DNA of 64,000 nt from Bin87 sp965261925 (GCA_965261925.1 OZ253486.1:4154001-4218000), one strand, 5' to 3'; shown: positions 44,043-53,101, counted from the first letter of the stretch. The notes: generated from the sequence alone by a model not told the origin. Program-made: numbers and translations.

Positions 44043-44351
44043 TCATCCGAAGGGAAACGGTTCGCGCTCGATGATTGCGATGTTGTCGGGCAAGTTTGCC
44101 ATCCACCGGCGGATGGCGGCCTCGTCCTCAGCCCCGATACCCCGCCGCCCGATATAGTCGGCAAGAGCCCGCTCCAATTCCGGTTTCGTGACCGGCGTCA
44201 CAACGTGTGGAGGCAGCGTGTCGGCGCAAATCCCGTTGACCTCCCTGCTGTGGGTGAAGCCAAACACTGCATCTTCATTGTCGCGCGGAGGCCACAGGTG
44301 ATCGTAACTGATCACATCGACCAAGGCCCACGTCACGTCTCGCTGCGTCAT
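44043..44351 (-). CDS. Small protein of unknown function next to a PLD nuclease
   Basis: 102 residues beginning MTQRDVTWALVDVISYDHLWPPRD. It is acidic, with no signal peptide or membrane helix and no family I recognise. The start follows the PLD gene by 13 nt on the same strand, so the two are likely one unit. The frame extends upstream into that gene's end, but those residues are not credible. It could be a regulator, inhibitor or accessory subunit of the nuclease. Confidence 0.55.
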   Translation of the reverse strand: MTQRDVTWALVDVISYDHLWPPRDNEDAVFGFTHSREVNGICADTLPPHVVTPVTKPELERALADYIGRRGIGAEDEAAIRRWMANLPDNIAIIEREPFPFG

Positions 44352-44364
44352 GCGTTTTCCCCCA

Positions 44365-45255
44365 TCAGACCAGTCGCCATCTGCGATTTTCCAGCACAAT
44401 CAGGCCATCCCGCTTCAACTGCTGTTGGGCGTTGCGTACGTCGTGCTTCAATCTCTTGCCGAACGACTGCCCGTTTATCACCCTATCCACCTCGTCGTCG
44501 CAAAGCTCTGGTTTGAGATCTCGGACCAACGGGTTGATTTCACTGGTCGGCAGCGGTCCTTGCACACGCAACACATACTTGACCGCGTCTGCCAATTGAG
44601 CAGTGATCGAACGTTTCGGGTTAATCGCGAACTCTTCGCCCGCAGTCCGGAGTTGAACTAATCGCTCGTCGATTCGGTTGACGATAGCTTGATATTTAGT
44701 CCCTGCAACGCCCGGCGCAAATTGGTTAGCGAAGTTTTGCTGTTCTTGGGCCCGTCGTACCAACATACCCAGGTCAGTCAGGTCATCGCATGGCACCAAG
44801 ACGCCCAGATTTCCGTACTCCGTCAAGTTGTCGACTATGTCCTTGACGGCTGGCGGTGCGGTGATGGCAAGCCCCAGTTCGTGATTGCGGTAGAGACCTC
44901 CGTTGGTAAGGTTGGACGAGGTGACAATCGCGAGGCGTTCATCAGCGACGTAGGCTTTCGCGTGCAGGTAACGCAAATGTCTGACCACCGTGTTTGGTAC
45001 GCGTTCGCATAGCCATGCCAACGCTCCAACGTCCAACGAACCGCTGATTGCATTGTTCGCTGCCAGATTGGTCAGCAAGTTCAGACGCACTGACCGCCGC
45101 CTTATGCCCAACTTCGCTACCAATCGTTCAACCGGCGCGCGAGTGATGAACGGAGCCGCGATGATCGCGGAGTTCCGAATCGATCCGGCGAACTGGTCAA
45201 ACGTGGCGGCCCACGGTGATCTGATGCTCTGCATACGACGTCCCTCGGCCATCAT
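44365..45255 (-). CDS. Phospholipase D-like nuclease-type protein
   Basis: 296 residues. One PLD half-site: LHAKAYVADERLAIVTSSNLTNGGLYRNHELG provides His-x-Lys-x4-Asp and the later Ser/Asn. A single HKD motif means it would have to dimerise, as in NgoFVII-type and BfiI-type nucleases. The C-terminal ~90 residues look like a winged helix (AVKYVLRVQGPLPTSEINPLVRDL, then RDGLIVLENRRWRL). No methylase is nearby. Its closeness to a toxin-antitoxin locus suggests an accessory or defence role, which is inference. Confidence 0.7.
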   Translation of the reverse strand: MMAEGRRMQSIRSPWAATFDQFAGSIRNSAIIAAPFITRAPVERLVAKLGIRRRSVRLNLLTNLAANNAISGSLDVGALAWLCERVPNTVVRHLRYLHAKAYVADERLAIVTSSNLTNGGLYRNHELGLAITAPPAVKDIVDNLTEYGNLGVLVPCDDLTDLGMLVRRAQEQQNFANQFAPGVAGTKYQAIVNRIDERLVQLRTAGEEFAINPKRSITAQLADAVKYVLRVQGPLPTSEINPLVRDLKPELCDDEVDRVINGQSFGKRLKHDVRNAQQQLKRDGLIVLENRRWRLV

Positions 45256-45354
45256 TTCAGGTGTATTATTGAGCTAACGAAATACGTTTCGCAAGCTGCG
45301 AGCGTCGTGTTTGGGGACGGTGTTCCATCCCAACAGCGCTCTACCGCGAGCAAT

Positions 45355-45396
45355 AGAAAAACGGCTGCGGCACCTGAAAATGGCGCCGCAGCCGTT
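45355..45396 (-). terminator. Strong terminator after the HigA antitoxin gene
   Basis: A perfect 12-bp stem AACGGCTGCGGC / GCCGCAGCCGTT (45360-45371 with 45385-45396) and a 13-nt loop. On the minus strand it is followed by TTTTTCTATT. It starts 19 nt past the antitoxin stop. Confidence 0.8.
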
Positions 45397-45415
45397 CAGC
45401 GATTGCCGAGACGTT

Positions 45416-45805
45416 TCATTCTGGCACAGCGGCGGACGCCGGCTCCGCCGGGGTTTTGACCAAGTCTTCAATGGGCATGCCCGAGTGTTCATGCAAAACC
45501 TGGGCGACTTCCGCGGTGATCGCCGTTTGGCCCGAGATCATCGCGTCCAGCCGGTCGCTTCCCCCGGCCAGGGCCTCCATACGTTCTTGAGACACCATCA
45601 GCTGGTCAATCAAAAATTCGATCAGTGAGCTGGGCTCCGGGTCTGCCATGGGATAGCGCTCTGCTTCGTAGATCTCTACCAGGCCGGACAGTCGGTCGAG
45701 TTCCTCTCCTTCGGGAGTATTCAGTTCCGCATCGAGCAGCTCGGAAATCCGCGCCAGCGCCGCATCATATTCGGCTTCATTCTGGACTCGGGTAATCTCT
45801 GACAT
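45416..45805 (-). CDS. HigA-type antitoxin
   Basis: 129 residues with the HigA-type opening: NEAEYDAALARISELLDAELNTPEGEELDRLSGLVEIYEAERYPMADPEP. The usual helix-turn-helix region is present but weak (QERMEALAGGSDRLDAMISGQTAITAEVAQVLHEHSGMPIEDLV). In this family the antitoxin is encoded after the toxin, as here: the ATG lies 2 nt past the natural end of the higB frame. A strong terminator follows. The toxin is interrupted, so the antitoxin may be an orphan. Confidence 0.82.
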   Translation of the reverse strand: MSEITRVQNEAEYDAALARISELLDAELNTPEGEELDRLSGLVEIYEAERYPMADPEPSSLIEFLIDQLMVSQERMEALAGGSDRLDAMISGQTAITAEVAQVLHEHSGMPIEDLVKTPAEPASAAVPE

Positions 45806-45807
45806 GG

Positions 45808-46101
45808 TTACACCCCTGCGGCGTCGATAGCGTCGTATTCCGCGTGCGTGCCAATGAACCGGATATAGACCACTCGGTAAGGGTAATTTACCTATACCAC
45901 CAGCCGGTACGTGTTGCCTTTGATGTTGAACACCGCCCGGTTCCCGGCAATAATGCTGGCGAGAGGATACAGTTCACGGATTTGTTGCGGCGCCTCCCAA
46001 ATTGCCTTTACAGCCGCCTTATACCAGCCAAGCAACGGCTGGCGTGCATCGGGATGCCGCTCCCAGAACTCGCGCAATGTTCTTTTGGCGACAATCCGCA
46101 T
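45808..46101 (-). pseudogene. HigB-type toxin interrupted by an in-frame amber codon
   Basis: The frame starts MRIVAKRTLREFWERHPDARQPL, continues through AAVKAIWEAPQQIRELYP and VFNIKGNTYRLVV, then hits TAG at 45894-45892. The same frame then reads VNYPYRVVYIRFIGTHAEYDAID up to TAA at 45810-45808, exactly the C-terminal half expected of a HigB toxin. A single A-to-T change from AAG (Lys) would explain it. The product ending at the TAG has 69 residues and lacks the C-terminal strands and the conserved His of GTHAEYD, so it should be inactive. Confidence 0.85.
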
Positions 46102-46231
46102 GGCGTTCCCCGGTTACAGGCCATTATAGCGAATACCGTTGATCGCTGTGCTGCCCGCCTGTGGCGACGCGGAGCCGATGATAGAATGAATTTGTAAAGA
46201 CCCCTTGCTCCCACCTGCCGGAGAGAAGGTA

Positions 46232-47152
46232 ATGAACACTCTCAAAACGTTCTTCCTCCTCATGATTCTTACCGGGCTCCTGCTGCTCATTGGCGGCGCC
46301 ATCGGTGGTGAGATGGGTATCATCATCGCCCTGGTATTCGCCTTGGCGTTGAACTTCGGCGCCTATTGGTTCAGCGACAAGATCGCCCTGAGCATGGCCC
46401 ACGCCCGGCCGATCACCGCTGACGATGACCCCCAGCTTTACCAACTCGTGGCCGAGCAGGCCCGTCTGGCGAACATGCCCATGCCGAAGGTGTACGAGAT
46501 CGACGAGCCTTCACCCAACGCTTTCGCCACCGGACGCAACCCCCAGAATGCCACCGTCGCCGTGACCAGCGGCATCCGCCGTATCCTGACCCGGGAGGAA
46601 CTAGCCGGCGTCATGGCTCACGAGATGGCCCACGTGGGCAACCGGGACACACTGATAATGACCGTTGTGGCCACCATTGCCGGCGCCATCACCATGCTGG
46701 CTTTCATGGCCCAGATCGCCGCGATATTCGGCAGCTTCGGCGGCCACGGGGACGACGACGAAGGCGGCGGCAACATCATCACGCTGCTCATCCTCGCGAT
46801 CATCATGCCCATCGCCGCGACCATCATTCGCATGGCCATTTCCCGCGCCCGCGAGTTCCAGGCCGACCAGACCGGCGCCCACAACTGCGGCAATCCCGAG
46901 GCGCTGGCCCGCGCTTTGGAAAAGCTCGAAATGGGCAGTGAAATTCGTCCCATGAAGGTGAACGAGGCAGCCTCCCACCTGTTCATCGTCAATCCCCTCA
47001 GCGGGCGTTCGATGGCCCGCATGTTCTCCACGCATCCGCCCGTCGAGGAGCGCGTTCGCCGGCTGCGCGATATGACCGTGCGGCCCGATTCTGGTTCCGT
47101 CGACCGCCCCAACTACGACATGCCGGACAGCAGCGACCGCCCCAACTTCTGA
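46232..47152 (+). CDS. htpX: Protease HtpX homologue (M48 family)
   Basis: 306-residue membrane zinc metalloprotease for quality control of membrane proteins. Two N-terminal helices (about 5-24 and 27-46) are followed by NMPMPKVYEIDEPSPNAFATGRNPQNATVAVTSGI. The zinc site is His130-Glu131-x2-His134 (MAHEMAHVGNRD), and the third ligand is Glu in REFQADQTGA. A second hydrophobic pair is near 145-205, and the end STHPPVEERVRRLRDM is typical. The ATG follows GGAGAGAAGG. It is a single gene. Confidence 0.93.
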   Translation: MNTLKTFFLLMILTGLLLLIGGAIGGEMGIIIALVFALALNFGAYWFSDKIALSMAHARPITADDDPQLYQLVAEQARLANMPMPKVYEIDEPSPNAFATGRNPQNATVAVTSGIRRILTREELAGVMAHEMAHVGNRDTLIMTVVATIAGAITMLAFMAQIAAIFGSFGGHGDDDEGGGNIITLLILAIIMPIAATIIRMAISRAREFQADQTGAHNCGNPEALARALEKLEMGSEIRPMKVNEAASHLFIVNPLSGRSMARMFSTHPPVEERVRRLRDMTVRPDSGSVDRPNYDMPDSSDRPNF

Positions 47153-47320
47153 CACGATAGCTCCTTCTGGTTGGCCGGCTGGTTACCGCTTGGCGCATTC
47201 GGCGGAGACCTGATCTCCGGCGCGGCGATCCGGCTCGGTTGTGCTATCATGCGGCCAGCGGCGCATTGCCGTCCGTTTGGCACCCCACGTTACGCTTTTA
47301 GCGCAGTTGAGGAGGTTATC

Positions 47321-48307
47321 ATGGCCGGAAATTACACTATCAGTGTCGGCACCGTGGGCGGCGGTCTCTCCGTCAGCCCCGACGGCGGTGAGACCTGGAA
47401 CCGCATCCGCAATCCCCTGCCCACCGAGTGCAATATCCGCGCGCTGGCTGTCGACCCCAGCAACCGGCATCGCATCTATGCTGGAACAGACAGCGGCCTG
47501 TACCGCTCCGATGACAACGGCTTCACCTGGGATTACCTCGAGTCTCCCATGGATGACCTGCAGATTTGGTCCGTCGGCGTAGACCCTGACGACTCCGACA
47601 CGGTCTTCGTGGGTACCCGGCCCAACGCCTTCCGCTCCCGCGACGGCGGCCAGACCTGGGAGTCCCTGGACCTCGGCGTACGTATGCCCTGCCCTATCGG
47701 GATCCCGCGGACTACCAACATCATCGTGGACCCTCGAGACACCCGCACCGTTTGGGCCGGCATTGAGGTGGACGGCGTGTATCGCAGTCTGGACGGCGGC
47801 GACAACTGGACCCGTCTTCCCGACCTGGGTCCCGACCCGTTCCACGGTGACATCCACGGCATGGCCCTCAAGCCGGGCCCCGACTCCGCCATCTACTGCA
47901 CGACTCCCTTTGGGATTTCCACCAGCAACGACGAGGGCGAGAGCTGGGAGCTGCACGAGTTCCCGCGCTTCCACGCTGAGGACACTCGCTCCTATTGCCG
48001 TGGCATGGTCATCCATCCCGACAACCCCAGCGTCATGTTCGTCGGCAACGGCGACACCATACCGGGCGTCACCGGCGCGATCCGCCGCACCCGCGACGCC
48101 GGCTCGTCCTGGGATGCTCCGCAGCTGTCCACGACGCCCAACTCTGTGGTGTACTGGTTTGCCGCCAACCGCCATGTGTCCGACATCATGGTTGCCGCCA
48201 GTATCTACGGCTACGTCTATGTCAGCAGTGACGGTGGCGACAACTGGGACAAGCTTCAGAAGGAGTTCGGCGAAATCCGCTCCCTGGCCCTGACACCCAA
48301 CGAGTAG
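47321..48307 (+). CDS. BNR/Asp-box repeat (sortilin-like) propeller protein
   Basis: 328 residues with repeated S-x-D-x-G-x-T-W boxes: SPDGGETWNRI, SDDNGFTWDYL, SRDGGQTWESL, SLDGGDNWTRL, SNDEGESWELH, TRDAGSSWDAP and SSDGGDNWDKL. These are the marks of a BNR or VPS10-type beta-propeller (about seven blades). The usual partner strands (IRALAVDPSNRHRIYAGT, IWSVGVDPDDSDTVFVGT) are also clear. No signal peptide is seen, so it is probably cytoplasmic. Role unknown. GGAGG lies before ATG 47321; an upstream in-frame extension lacks similarity. Confidence 0.85.
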   Translation: MAGNYTISVGTVGGGLSVSPDGGETWNRIRNPLPTECNIRALAVDPSNRHRIYAGTDSGLYRSDDNGFTWDYLESPMDDLQIWSVGVDPDDSDTVFVGTRPNAFRSRDGGQTWESLDLGVRMPCPIGIPRTTNIIVDPRDTRTVWAGIEVDGVYRSLDGGDNWTRLPDLGPDPFHGDIHGMALKPGPDSAIYCTTPFGISTSNDEGESWELHEFPRFHAEDTRSYCRGMVIHPDNPSVMFVGNGDTIPGVTGAIRRTRDAGSSWDAPQLSTTPNSVVYWFAANRHVSDIMVAASIYGYVYVSSDGGDNWDKLQKEFGEIRSLALTPNE

Positions 48308-48330
48308 ACGAACCTATTCTCGCCGAATTA

Positions 48331-48362
48331 CGGGGCCCTTCTCCTGCCGGGGAAGGGCCCCG
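48331..48362. terminator. Hairpin after the BNR protein gene
   Basis: 11-bp perfect stem CGGGGCCCTTC / GAAGGGCCCCG with a 10-nt loop, 23 nt after the stop. It lacks a following T-run, so it may act only weakly or with Rho. Confidence 0.5.
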
Positions 48363-48529
48363 TTGATGCTACAATTCCGCCTGCCGGCGCGACCGGGCGT
48401 GCGACCGGGCAGGCGAACCTCCGACGGCTTCCTGTCAGTTCGGTTTCGATCCCCCGCTGGCCTCCGGGCCGTTCCAGGACAACCCGACAATCGTCCGCGG
48501 CCATAACTTTGCATCCAGGGAGCTCATCG

Positions 48530-49399
48530 ATGCCTACTTTCGATTCCGACGGCGTTCAGATCTTTTACCAGTCCACCGGCGAGGGGTTCCCGTTGATCTG
48601 GAGCCACGAGTTTGCCGGTTCCTACGAGAGTTGGGAACAGCAGGTGCGCCATTTCAGCCACCGTTACCGTGTGATCACCTACAACGACCGTGGCTATCCT
48701 CCGTCGGACGTTCCCAACAATCCCGAGGCCTATTCCCAGGACATCACCATCGAGGATCTGCGACGGCTCATGGACCACCTGGGTCTCGATCAGGCCTACA
48801 TCGGCGGCCTGTCCATGGGCGGCAACGTTGCCCTGAATTTCGCACTGCGCTACCCCGAGCGGTGCCGCGCCATCATCGTTGCGTCGGCGGGCTCCGGCAC
48901 CACGCACAACGAGGCCTTTCGCTCCGGCGGGGAGGCGATGGCCGCCCGACTTCTCGCCGAGGGCACTCCCCCGGTCATGAAAGACTACGGCAGCGGGCCC
49001 ACGCGGGTGCAGTTGCAGCGCAAGGATCCGCGGGGATACGAAGAATTCATGCGCCTGCTGTTCGGGCACAACGCGCGCGGCTCGGCCTACACCTTCCGCG
49101 GTGTCCAGTTGCGCCGGCTAACCATGGACCAGTTGGTGCCCCAGATGAACCAGCTCCGGGTGCCCACCCTCATCATGATCGGCGACGAGGACGACCCGTG
49201 CGTCGAACCTTCAATAATGATGAAACGCGCCATTCCCCACAGCGGATTGGCTGTTTTGCCGCAGTGCGGCCATGCCATCAACTTGGAAGAGCCGGCGTTG
49301 TTCAATCAACTGGTCGCCGATTTCCTCACCGCCGTCGAGGCTGGCAAATGGGCTGCCCATCCGCTGGGTGATACGCCCTACAGCACCGGATCGCGGTAG
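48530..49399 (+). CDS. Alpha/beta hydrolase
   Basis: 289 residues with a complete catalytic set: nucleophile Ser in GGLSMGGNVAL, acid Asp in IGDEDDPCVEP, and His in CGHAINLEEP. The oxyanion-side motif WSHEFAGSYESWEQQ follows the first strands, and DRGYPPSDVP comes next. It resembles the 3-oxoadipate enol-lactonase/haloalkane-type hydrolase group, but the substrate is unknown. ATG 48530 is preceded by AGGGAG; an in-frame upstream start would overlap that site. It is convergent with the MBL gene. Confidence 0.88.
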   Translation: MPTFDSDGVQIFYQSTGEGFPLIWSHEFAGSYESWEQQVRHFSHRYRVITYNDRGYPPSDVPNNPEAYSQDITIEDLRRLMDHLGLDQAYIGGLSMGGNVALNFALRYPERCRAIIVASAGSGTTHNEAFRSGGEAMAARLLAEGTPPVMKDYGSGPTRVQLQRKDPRGYEEFMRLLFGHNARGSAYTFRGVQLRRLTMDQLVPQMNQLRVPTLIMIGDEDDPCVEPSIMMKRAIPHSGLAVLPQCGHAINLEEPALFNQLVADFLTAVEAGKWAAHPLGDTPYSTGSR

Positions 49400-49485
49400 C
49401 TGTTCCAGTCGGGTGGCGCCGGAGCCTTTGGCGGCCGCGACGGCTCAACCGAAATCCGACGTGTGGCTCCCGCGGGTGGTCGAGG

Positions 49486-50316
49486 CTAAAACTCCACGGG
49501 ACGCAGGTAGCTCATATCCTGCCGACGTTCCAGGTAGCCGGCCCGGGTTTCGTGACCGTGGGAGAACACCAGGAGGTGCCCCTGACGCTCAGCCTCCGCC
49601 AGGACGATGCGCTTCTGATCCAGAGTGGTTTCGGGCTCGTAGTCGAAGGATGAGATTATGGTCAAGCCCAGGTGATGCGGAGTTGGGACCAGGTCCCCGA
49701 GGTACACCACGCGCTCGCCTCCGTAGGTGAACACCGCAATCTGGTGTCCCAGGCAGTGGCCATGGGTGACGAGCAAGTTAAAGCCGGGAAACAGTTCGGT
49801 GTCCCCATCCAGCAGTTCCAACTGCCCCCGGTCCGCTATCGGAGAGAAATCCTCCACCCGGAATGCCTCGGTGTTGCGCAGCGAGGGGTTGTGCGCGTCT
49901 TCCCAGCTTGCCCGCTGAACGTAATAGGTCGCTTTGGGGAAGGAGGGCACCATGTCACCCAGGCGGTCCATGCGGGTCGAGCCGCCGGCGTGGCTGAAGT
50001 GCAAGTGGGAGAGGACCACCGCATCAATGTCTCGCGGACCCAAACCCAGACCTTTGAGGCTACGCATCAACCGGCTGGGGACCAGGCCGTACATTTCCTT
50101 GTCGCGAAAGTTATCCTTGGGGCCCACGCCGGTATCCACGATGATCTTCTTGCCAGCGCACTCCACCAGCATACAATTCAGACCCATTGTGACCCGATTT
50201 TTGCGGTCCGTCGATACCAGGTTTTCCCACATCATCTTGGGTACCGACCCGAAACTGGACCCCCCGTCCACCTTGAATACTCCGTCGCTGATGATTTTTG
50301 CAGCGCTTACGGTCAT
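49486..50316 (-). CDS. MBL-fold metallo-hydrolase with an altered metal motif
   Basis: 276 residues resembling the quorum-quenching/AhlD-like lactonase branch. It has VDTGVGPKDNF, the motif SHLHFSHAGGSTRM, VTHGHCLGHQ, GDLVPTPHHL and a long C-terminal region ending in SHGHETRAGYLERR. The usual HxHxDH motif reads HxHxSH, so the Asp ligand of the second metal is replaced by Ser. The remaining His ligands and the bridging Asp are present. The enzyme may bind only one metal. It stands alone, ahead of a 370-nt gap. Confidence 0.8.
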   Translation of the reverse strand: MTVSAAKIISDGVFKVDGGSSFGSVPKMMWENLVSTDRKNRVTMGLNCMLVECAGKKIIVDTGVGPKDNFRDKEMYGLVPSRLMRSLKGLGLGPRDIDAVVLSHLHFSHAGGSTRMDRLGDMVPSFPKATYYVQRASWEDAHNPSLRNTEAFRVEDFSPIADRGQLELLDGDTELFPGFNLLVTHGHCLGHQIAVFTYGGERVVYLGDLVPTPHHLGLTIISSFDYEPETTLDQKRIVLAEAERQGHLLVFSHGHETRAGYLERRQDMSYLRPVEF

Positions 50317-50692
50317 ATCTCAATCGCTCCTAAACAACTGTATTGGTATCGCTGCCCGTTCCCACGTCACCGCGTCCACCCGTCCACCCGTTCGTAATTC
50401 TCCGCAAGGAAAATGGGATAGGCTATCTGTAGGCCTTATGCGGCCATTCCACCAGTCAATCCGACTGTGCCTATCGTCGGTGCTATGGGGACTACTTTAC
50501 AACCCCGGGCGGAATTGGTGTCAACCCAAAAAAGCGCATAATTTTGATTGATTTTCGAAATTGTACCAAAGGCACGCGAGTCCCAGAGCCGGTGGCGACG
50601 TTCCGATCTGCGACGGCATGTTGTACCCGGCGCGGCTGAAACCGCTCCCAACTTCAATCCCAATGCACGTATGAGTCAGGGTCCGTAGCCGA
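50317..50692. other. Gap before the potassium-channel remnant
   Basis: About 375 nt. No gene or RNA was recognised. It includes a short CGTCCACC-type tandem repeat (about 50375-50392) and an AT-richer stretch (50520-50570). Confidence 0.5.
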
Positions 50693-51632
50693 TTGCCTTC
50701 TGAACCGCAGGGCCCGCAATTGCCCGTGAACGCATCGACCCGACCCCCAGACTCGCCGACGCTGCGCCGTAGGGTGTCCAATTTGCTCGATCCCCAGGCA
50801 GGGCGACGAGCCTGGGGAGTGGGCCTGACCCGGCCAGAAAGGCTCATTCCTGGTGGAAGCCGATCTGGTGGCGGTAATTGTCATTAACTCGACCTCCCCC
50901 TGATTCTCTGGACGGTTCCTCGCTTCCGCGCCGAGCATGACGTCTGGTTCCACATCGTCGAGTACATCACCGTGGCCGTCTTCCCGGTGGGATGCGCCAT
51001 GAGACTATGGTCCGCACCGGAAGACGACCGGACCGGACCGGCTTGGCGTCAGAGATGGCGATAAGTCAGTTCGCCGGTCGCCCTCATCGACGCCGCAGCC
51101 CTGGCGCCTTCGGCCGTGGCGGCCGGCCGGCTCCTGACTACCGGAGGTGGACCCAACCTGTCCTTTCTCCCGGCGGTGCGCCTCCTGACCCGGGCGGTGA
51201 AGTTGGCCCGGTATTTCCCCGGAGGCCGTCTGATTGCCGTGGTGGTGCGCCAAAAGGCGAGCCAACTGCTCGCGGCGGCGGGGGACCGCTGCTGTTACTC
51301 CTGATCGCCGCCGCTTTGATGTACTTCGCCGAAACGAACGCTCAGCCGGAAAACTCTCCAGCATCCCGGCGGCGATGTGGTGGAGCGTGGTGACCCTCAC
51401 CACCGTAGGATACGGAGATACAGTACCCGTTACCCCGGCGGGCCGGGTCCTGGCTGCCGTGATCGCAGTCCCGGGAATCGGCTTGTTCGCGCTCCCGGCA
51501 GGGATCCTCAGCGCCGGGCTCCTGGAGGCCAATATCAACAGCCAGGCAACGCCGGGTAGTGGAACGCCGACTGCCGACCGGCCGTTTTGCCCCCACTGCG
51601 GCCAGCCCATGCCGGAGGCGGTTCCGGATTAG
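50693..51632 (+). pseudogene. Voltage-gated-type potassium channel, multiply frameshifted
   Basis: Pieces in several plus-strand frames line up with a six-helix channel. They are LRRRVSNLLDPQAGRRAWG (N-terminus), DLVAVIVINSTSP (helix 1), FHIVEYITVAVFPVGCAMRLWSAPEDDR (helix 2), ALIDAAALAPSAVAAG (helix 3), AVRLLTRAVKLARYFPGG with VVVRQKASQLLAA (S4/S5), and PLLLLLIAAALMYFAE. The final piece is SIPAAMWWSVVTLTTVGYGDTVPVTP (pore and selectivity filter TVGYGD), with IGLFALPAGILSAG after it. A C-terminal zinc ribbon, CPHCGQPM, ends the last frame at 51632. At least four shifts separate the pieces, so this gene is dead. Confidence 0.85.
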
Positions 51633-53101
51633 GCGGCCGATAACTTTTCCGCGGCGGCTCCGAGCCTTCGCAGCACCCGTTCCTGTCCCATCACTTCCAT
51701 CATTTCGAACAGCGGCGGCGTTGCCGTGCGCCCGGTTATCGCTGTCCGCAGAGCGCCGAAGAACTGCCGGCCGGACAACCCGAGTTCCTCACCGGTCGCC
51801 CTCAGAATATGTTCAAGGTTTTCGTGATCAAATTCGATGGCCGGCACTGACGCGAGGTCGGACTCGGCCCGCACCATAGCGGCGTGTGTGCCCACTGAGT
51901 CCATGCCTCTTTGGATCAGGCTGGCCGGGTCGTAGTCCAACGTTTCTTCGAAGAAGTAGGCCAGTATGTCCGGAGCTTCCGACAGGGTCTTGATACGTTC
52001 CTGAACCAGCGGGACGATCCGCTGCAGGTAATCGGAGTCGATGGGCAATAGCGCCGCGCGATACTCCCGGTCCAAGAACGGGAGTATGCGATCAGCCAGG
52101 TCGCCATTTTCCGTTTGACGAATGTAAACGCCATTCATCCACTGAAGCTTGTCCAGGTCGAAGATCGCCGCCGGCTTGCCCACGCGCTCCAGCGTGAAGT
52201 TGTCCCGTATGGTGTCCGTGGTCATCACCTCGGTCTCGCCGTCCAGGGACCACCCGAGAAGGGCCATGAAGTTGATCAACGCCTCCGGTAAGAACCCGTC
52301 ATCCCGGTATTCCATGAGGGAGGTGGCTCCATGCCTTTTCGACAGCTTCGCCCGGTCCGAGCCCAGGATCATTGGCAGGTGTCCGAAGGTTGGCATCTCC
52401 AATCCCAACGCGCGGTACAGCTGCACGTGGCGAGGGGTGCTGGGGAGCCACTCTTCCGCCCGCAGAACGTGGGAGATCTCCATCGCGTGGTCATCCACCA
52501 CCACCGCCATGTGGTACGTCGGAAATCCGTCCGATTTGACCAGGACGAAATCGTCGGTCAGGTCGTTCTGCCATTCCACGTGCCCGCGGATCGAGTCTTC
52601 CACGGAGGTTACGCCGGACTGGGGCATGGCGAAGCGGAGTACGGAGGGGGTTCCCTCCTCGTCTTTGGCCTGCCTCTCGTCGTCCGACAGGTACCGGCAA
52701 TGGCTGTCGTAACCCTGACGTTGTTTGTTGCGGGCCTGCTCCTTGCGCAGTTCCGCGACCCGTTCCGCGGGACAGTAGCAGCGGTACGCGTTGCCCGACG
52801 CAATCAGCCGTTCGGATGCTTCGTGATAACGCGCGAGCCGCTCGGACTGAAAATACGGCCCGTAGGGACCGCCGACGCGCGGGCCCTCGTCCCAGTCAAT
52901 GCCGAGCCATTCCAGGCCGTCGAGGATGTGGTCCACCGCGCCTTCGGTGATCCTGCCCTGGTCGGTATCCTCCACCCGCACGACGAATTGCCCGCCGTTC
53001 CGGCGCGCAAACAGCCAGTTGAACATGGCGGTGCGGATGTTGCCGATATGCGGGTTGCCGGTGGGGCTGGGCGCGTAACGAACGCGTACGGGCACGGACA
53101 C
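51629..53101 (-). CDS. gltX: Glutamyl-tRNA synthetase
   Basis: 490-residue class I synthetase. The HIGH motif is at residues 18-21 as HIGN (NPHIGNIRTAMFNWLFARR), and KLSKRHG is the KMSKS equivalent. YRCYCPAERV and the conserved RVEDTDQGR are present. The start codon is GTG. It overlaps by 4 bp the end of the channel pseudogene on the opposite strand. The glutaminyl-tRNA synthetase gene lies 118 nt upstream on the same strand. It charges tRNA-Glu; because GlnRS is also present it may be the discriminating type, which cannot be decided from sequence alone. Confidence 0.95.
   Translation of the reverse strand: MSVPVRVRYAPSPTGNPHIGNIRTAMFNWLFARRNGGQFVVRVEDTDQGRITEGAVDHILDGLEWLGIDWDEGPRVGGPYGPYFQSERLARYHEASERLIASGNAYRCYCPAERVAELRKEQARNKQRQGYDSHCRYLSDDERQAKDEEGTPSVLRFAMPQSGVTSVEDSIRGHVEWQNDLTDDFVLVKSDGFPTYHMAVVVDDHAMEISHVLRAEEWLPSTPRHVQLYRALGLEMPTFGHLPMILGSDRAKLSKRHGATSLMEYRDDGFLPEALINFMALLGWSLDGETEVMTTDTIRDNFTLERVGKPAAIFDLDKLQWMNGVYIRQTENGDLADRILPFLDREYRAALLPIDSDYLQRIVPLVQERIKTLSEAPDILAYFFEETLDYDPASLIQRGMDSVGTHAAMVRAESDLASVPAIEFDHENLEHILRATGEELGLSGRQFFGALRTAITGRTATPPLFEMMEVMGQERVLRRLGAAAEKLSAA

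Noticed and set aside
45892..45894. TAG in higB as a recoded (pyrrolysine-like) codon
   Set aside because: No evidence for recoding in the window; other genes end in TAG normally, and a point mutation is simpler.
50693..51632. Potassium channel read as one gene through programmed frameshifts
   Set aside because: At least four shifts without slippery signals are needed, and stop codons break the pieces; decay is the better explanation.
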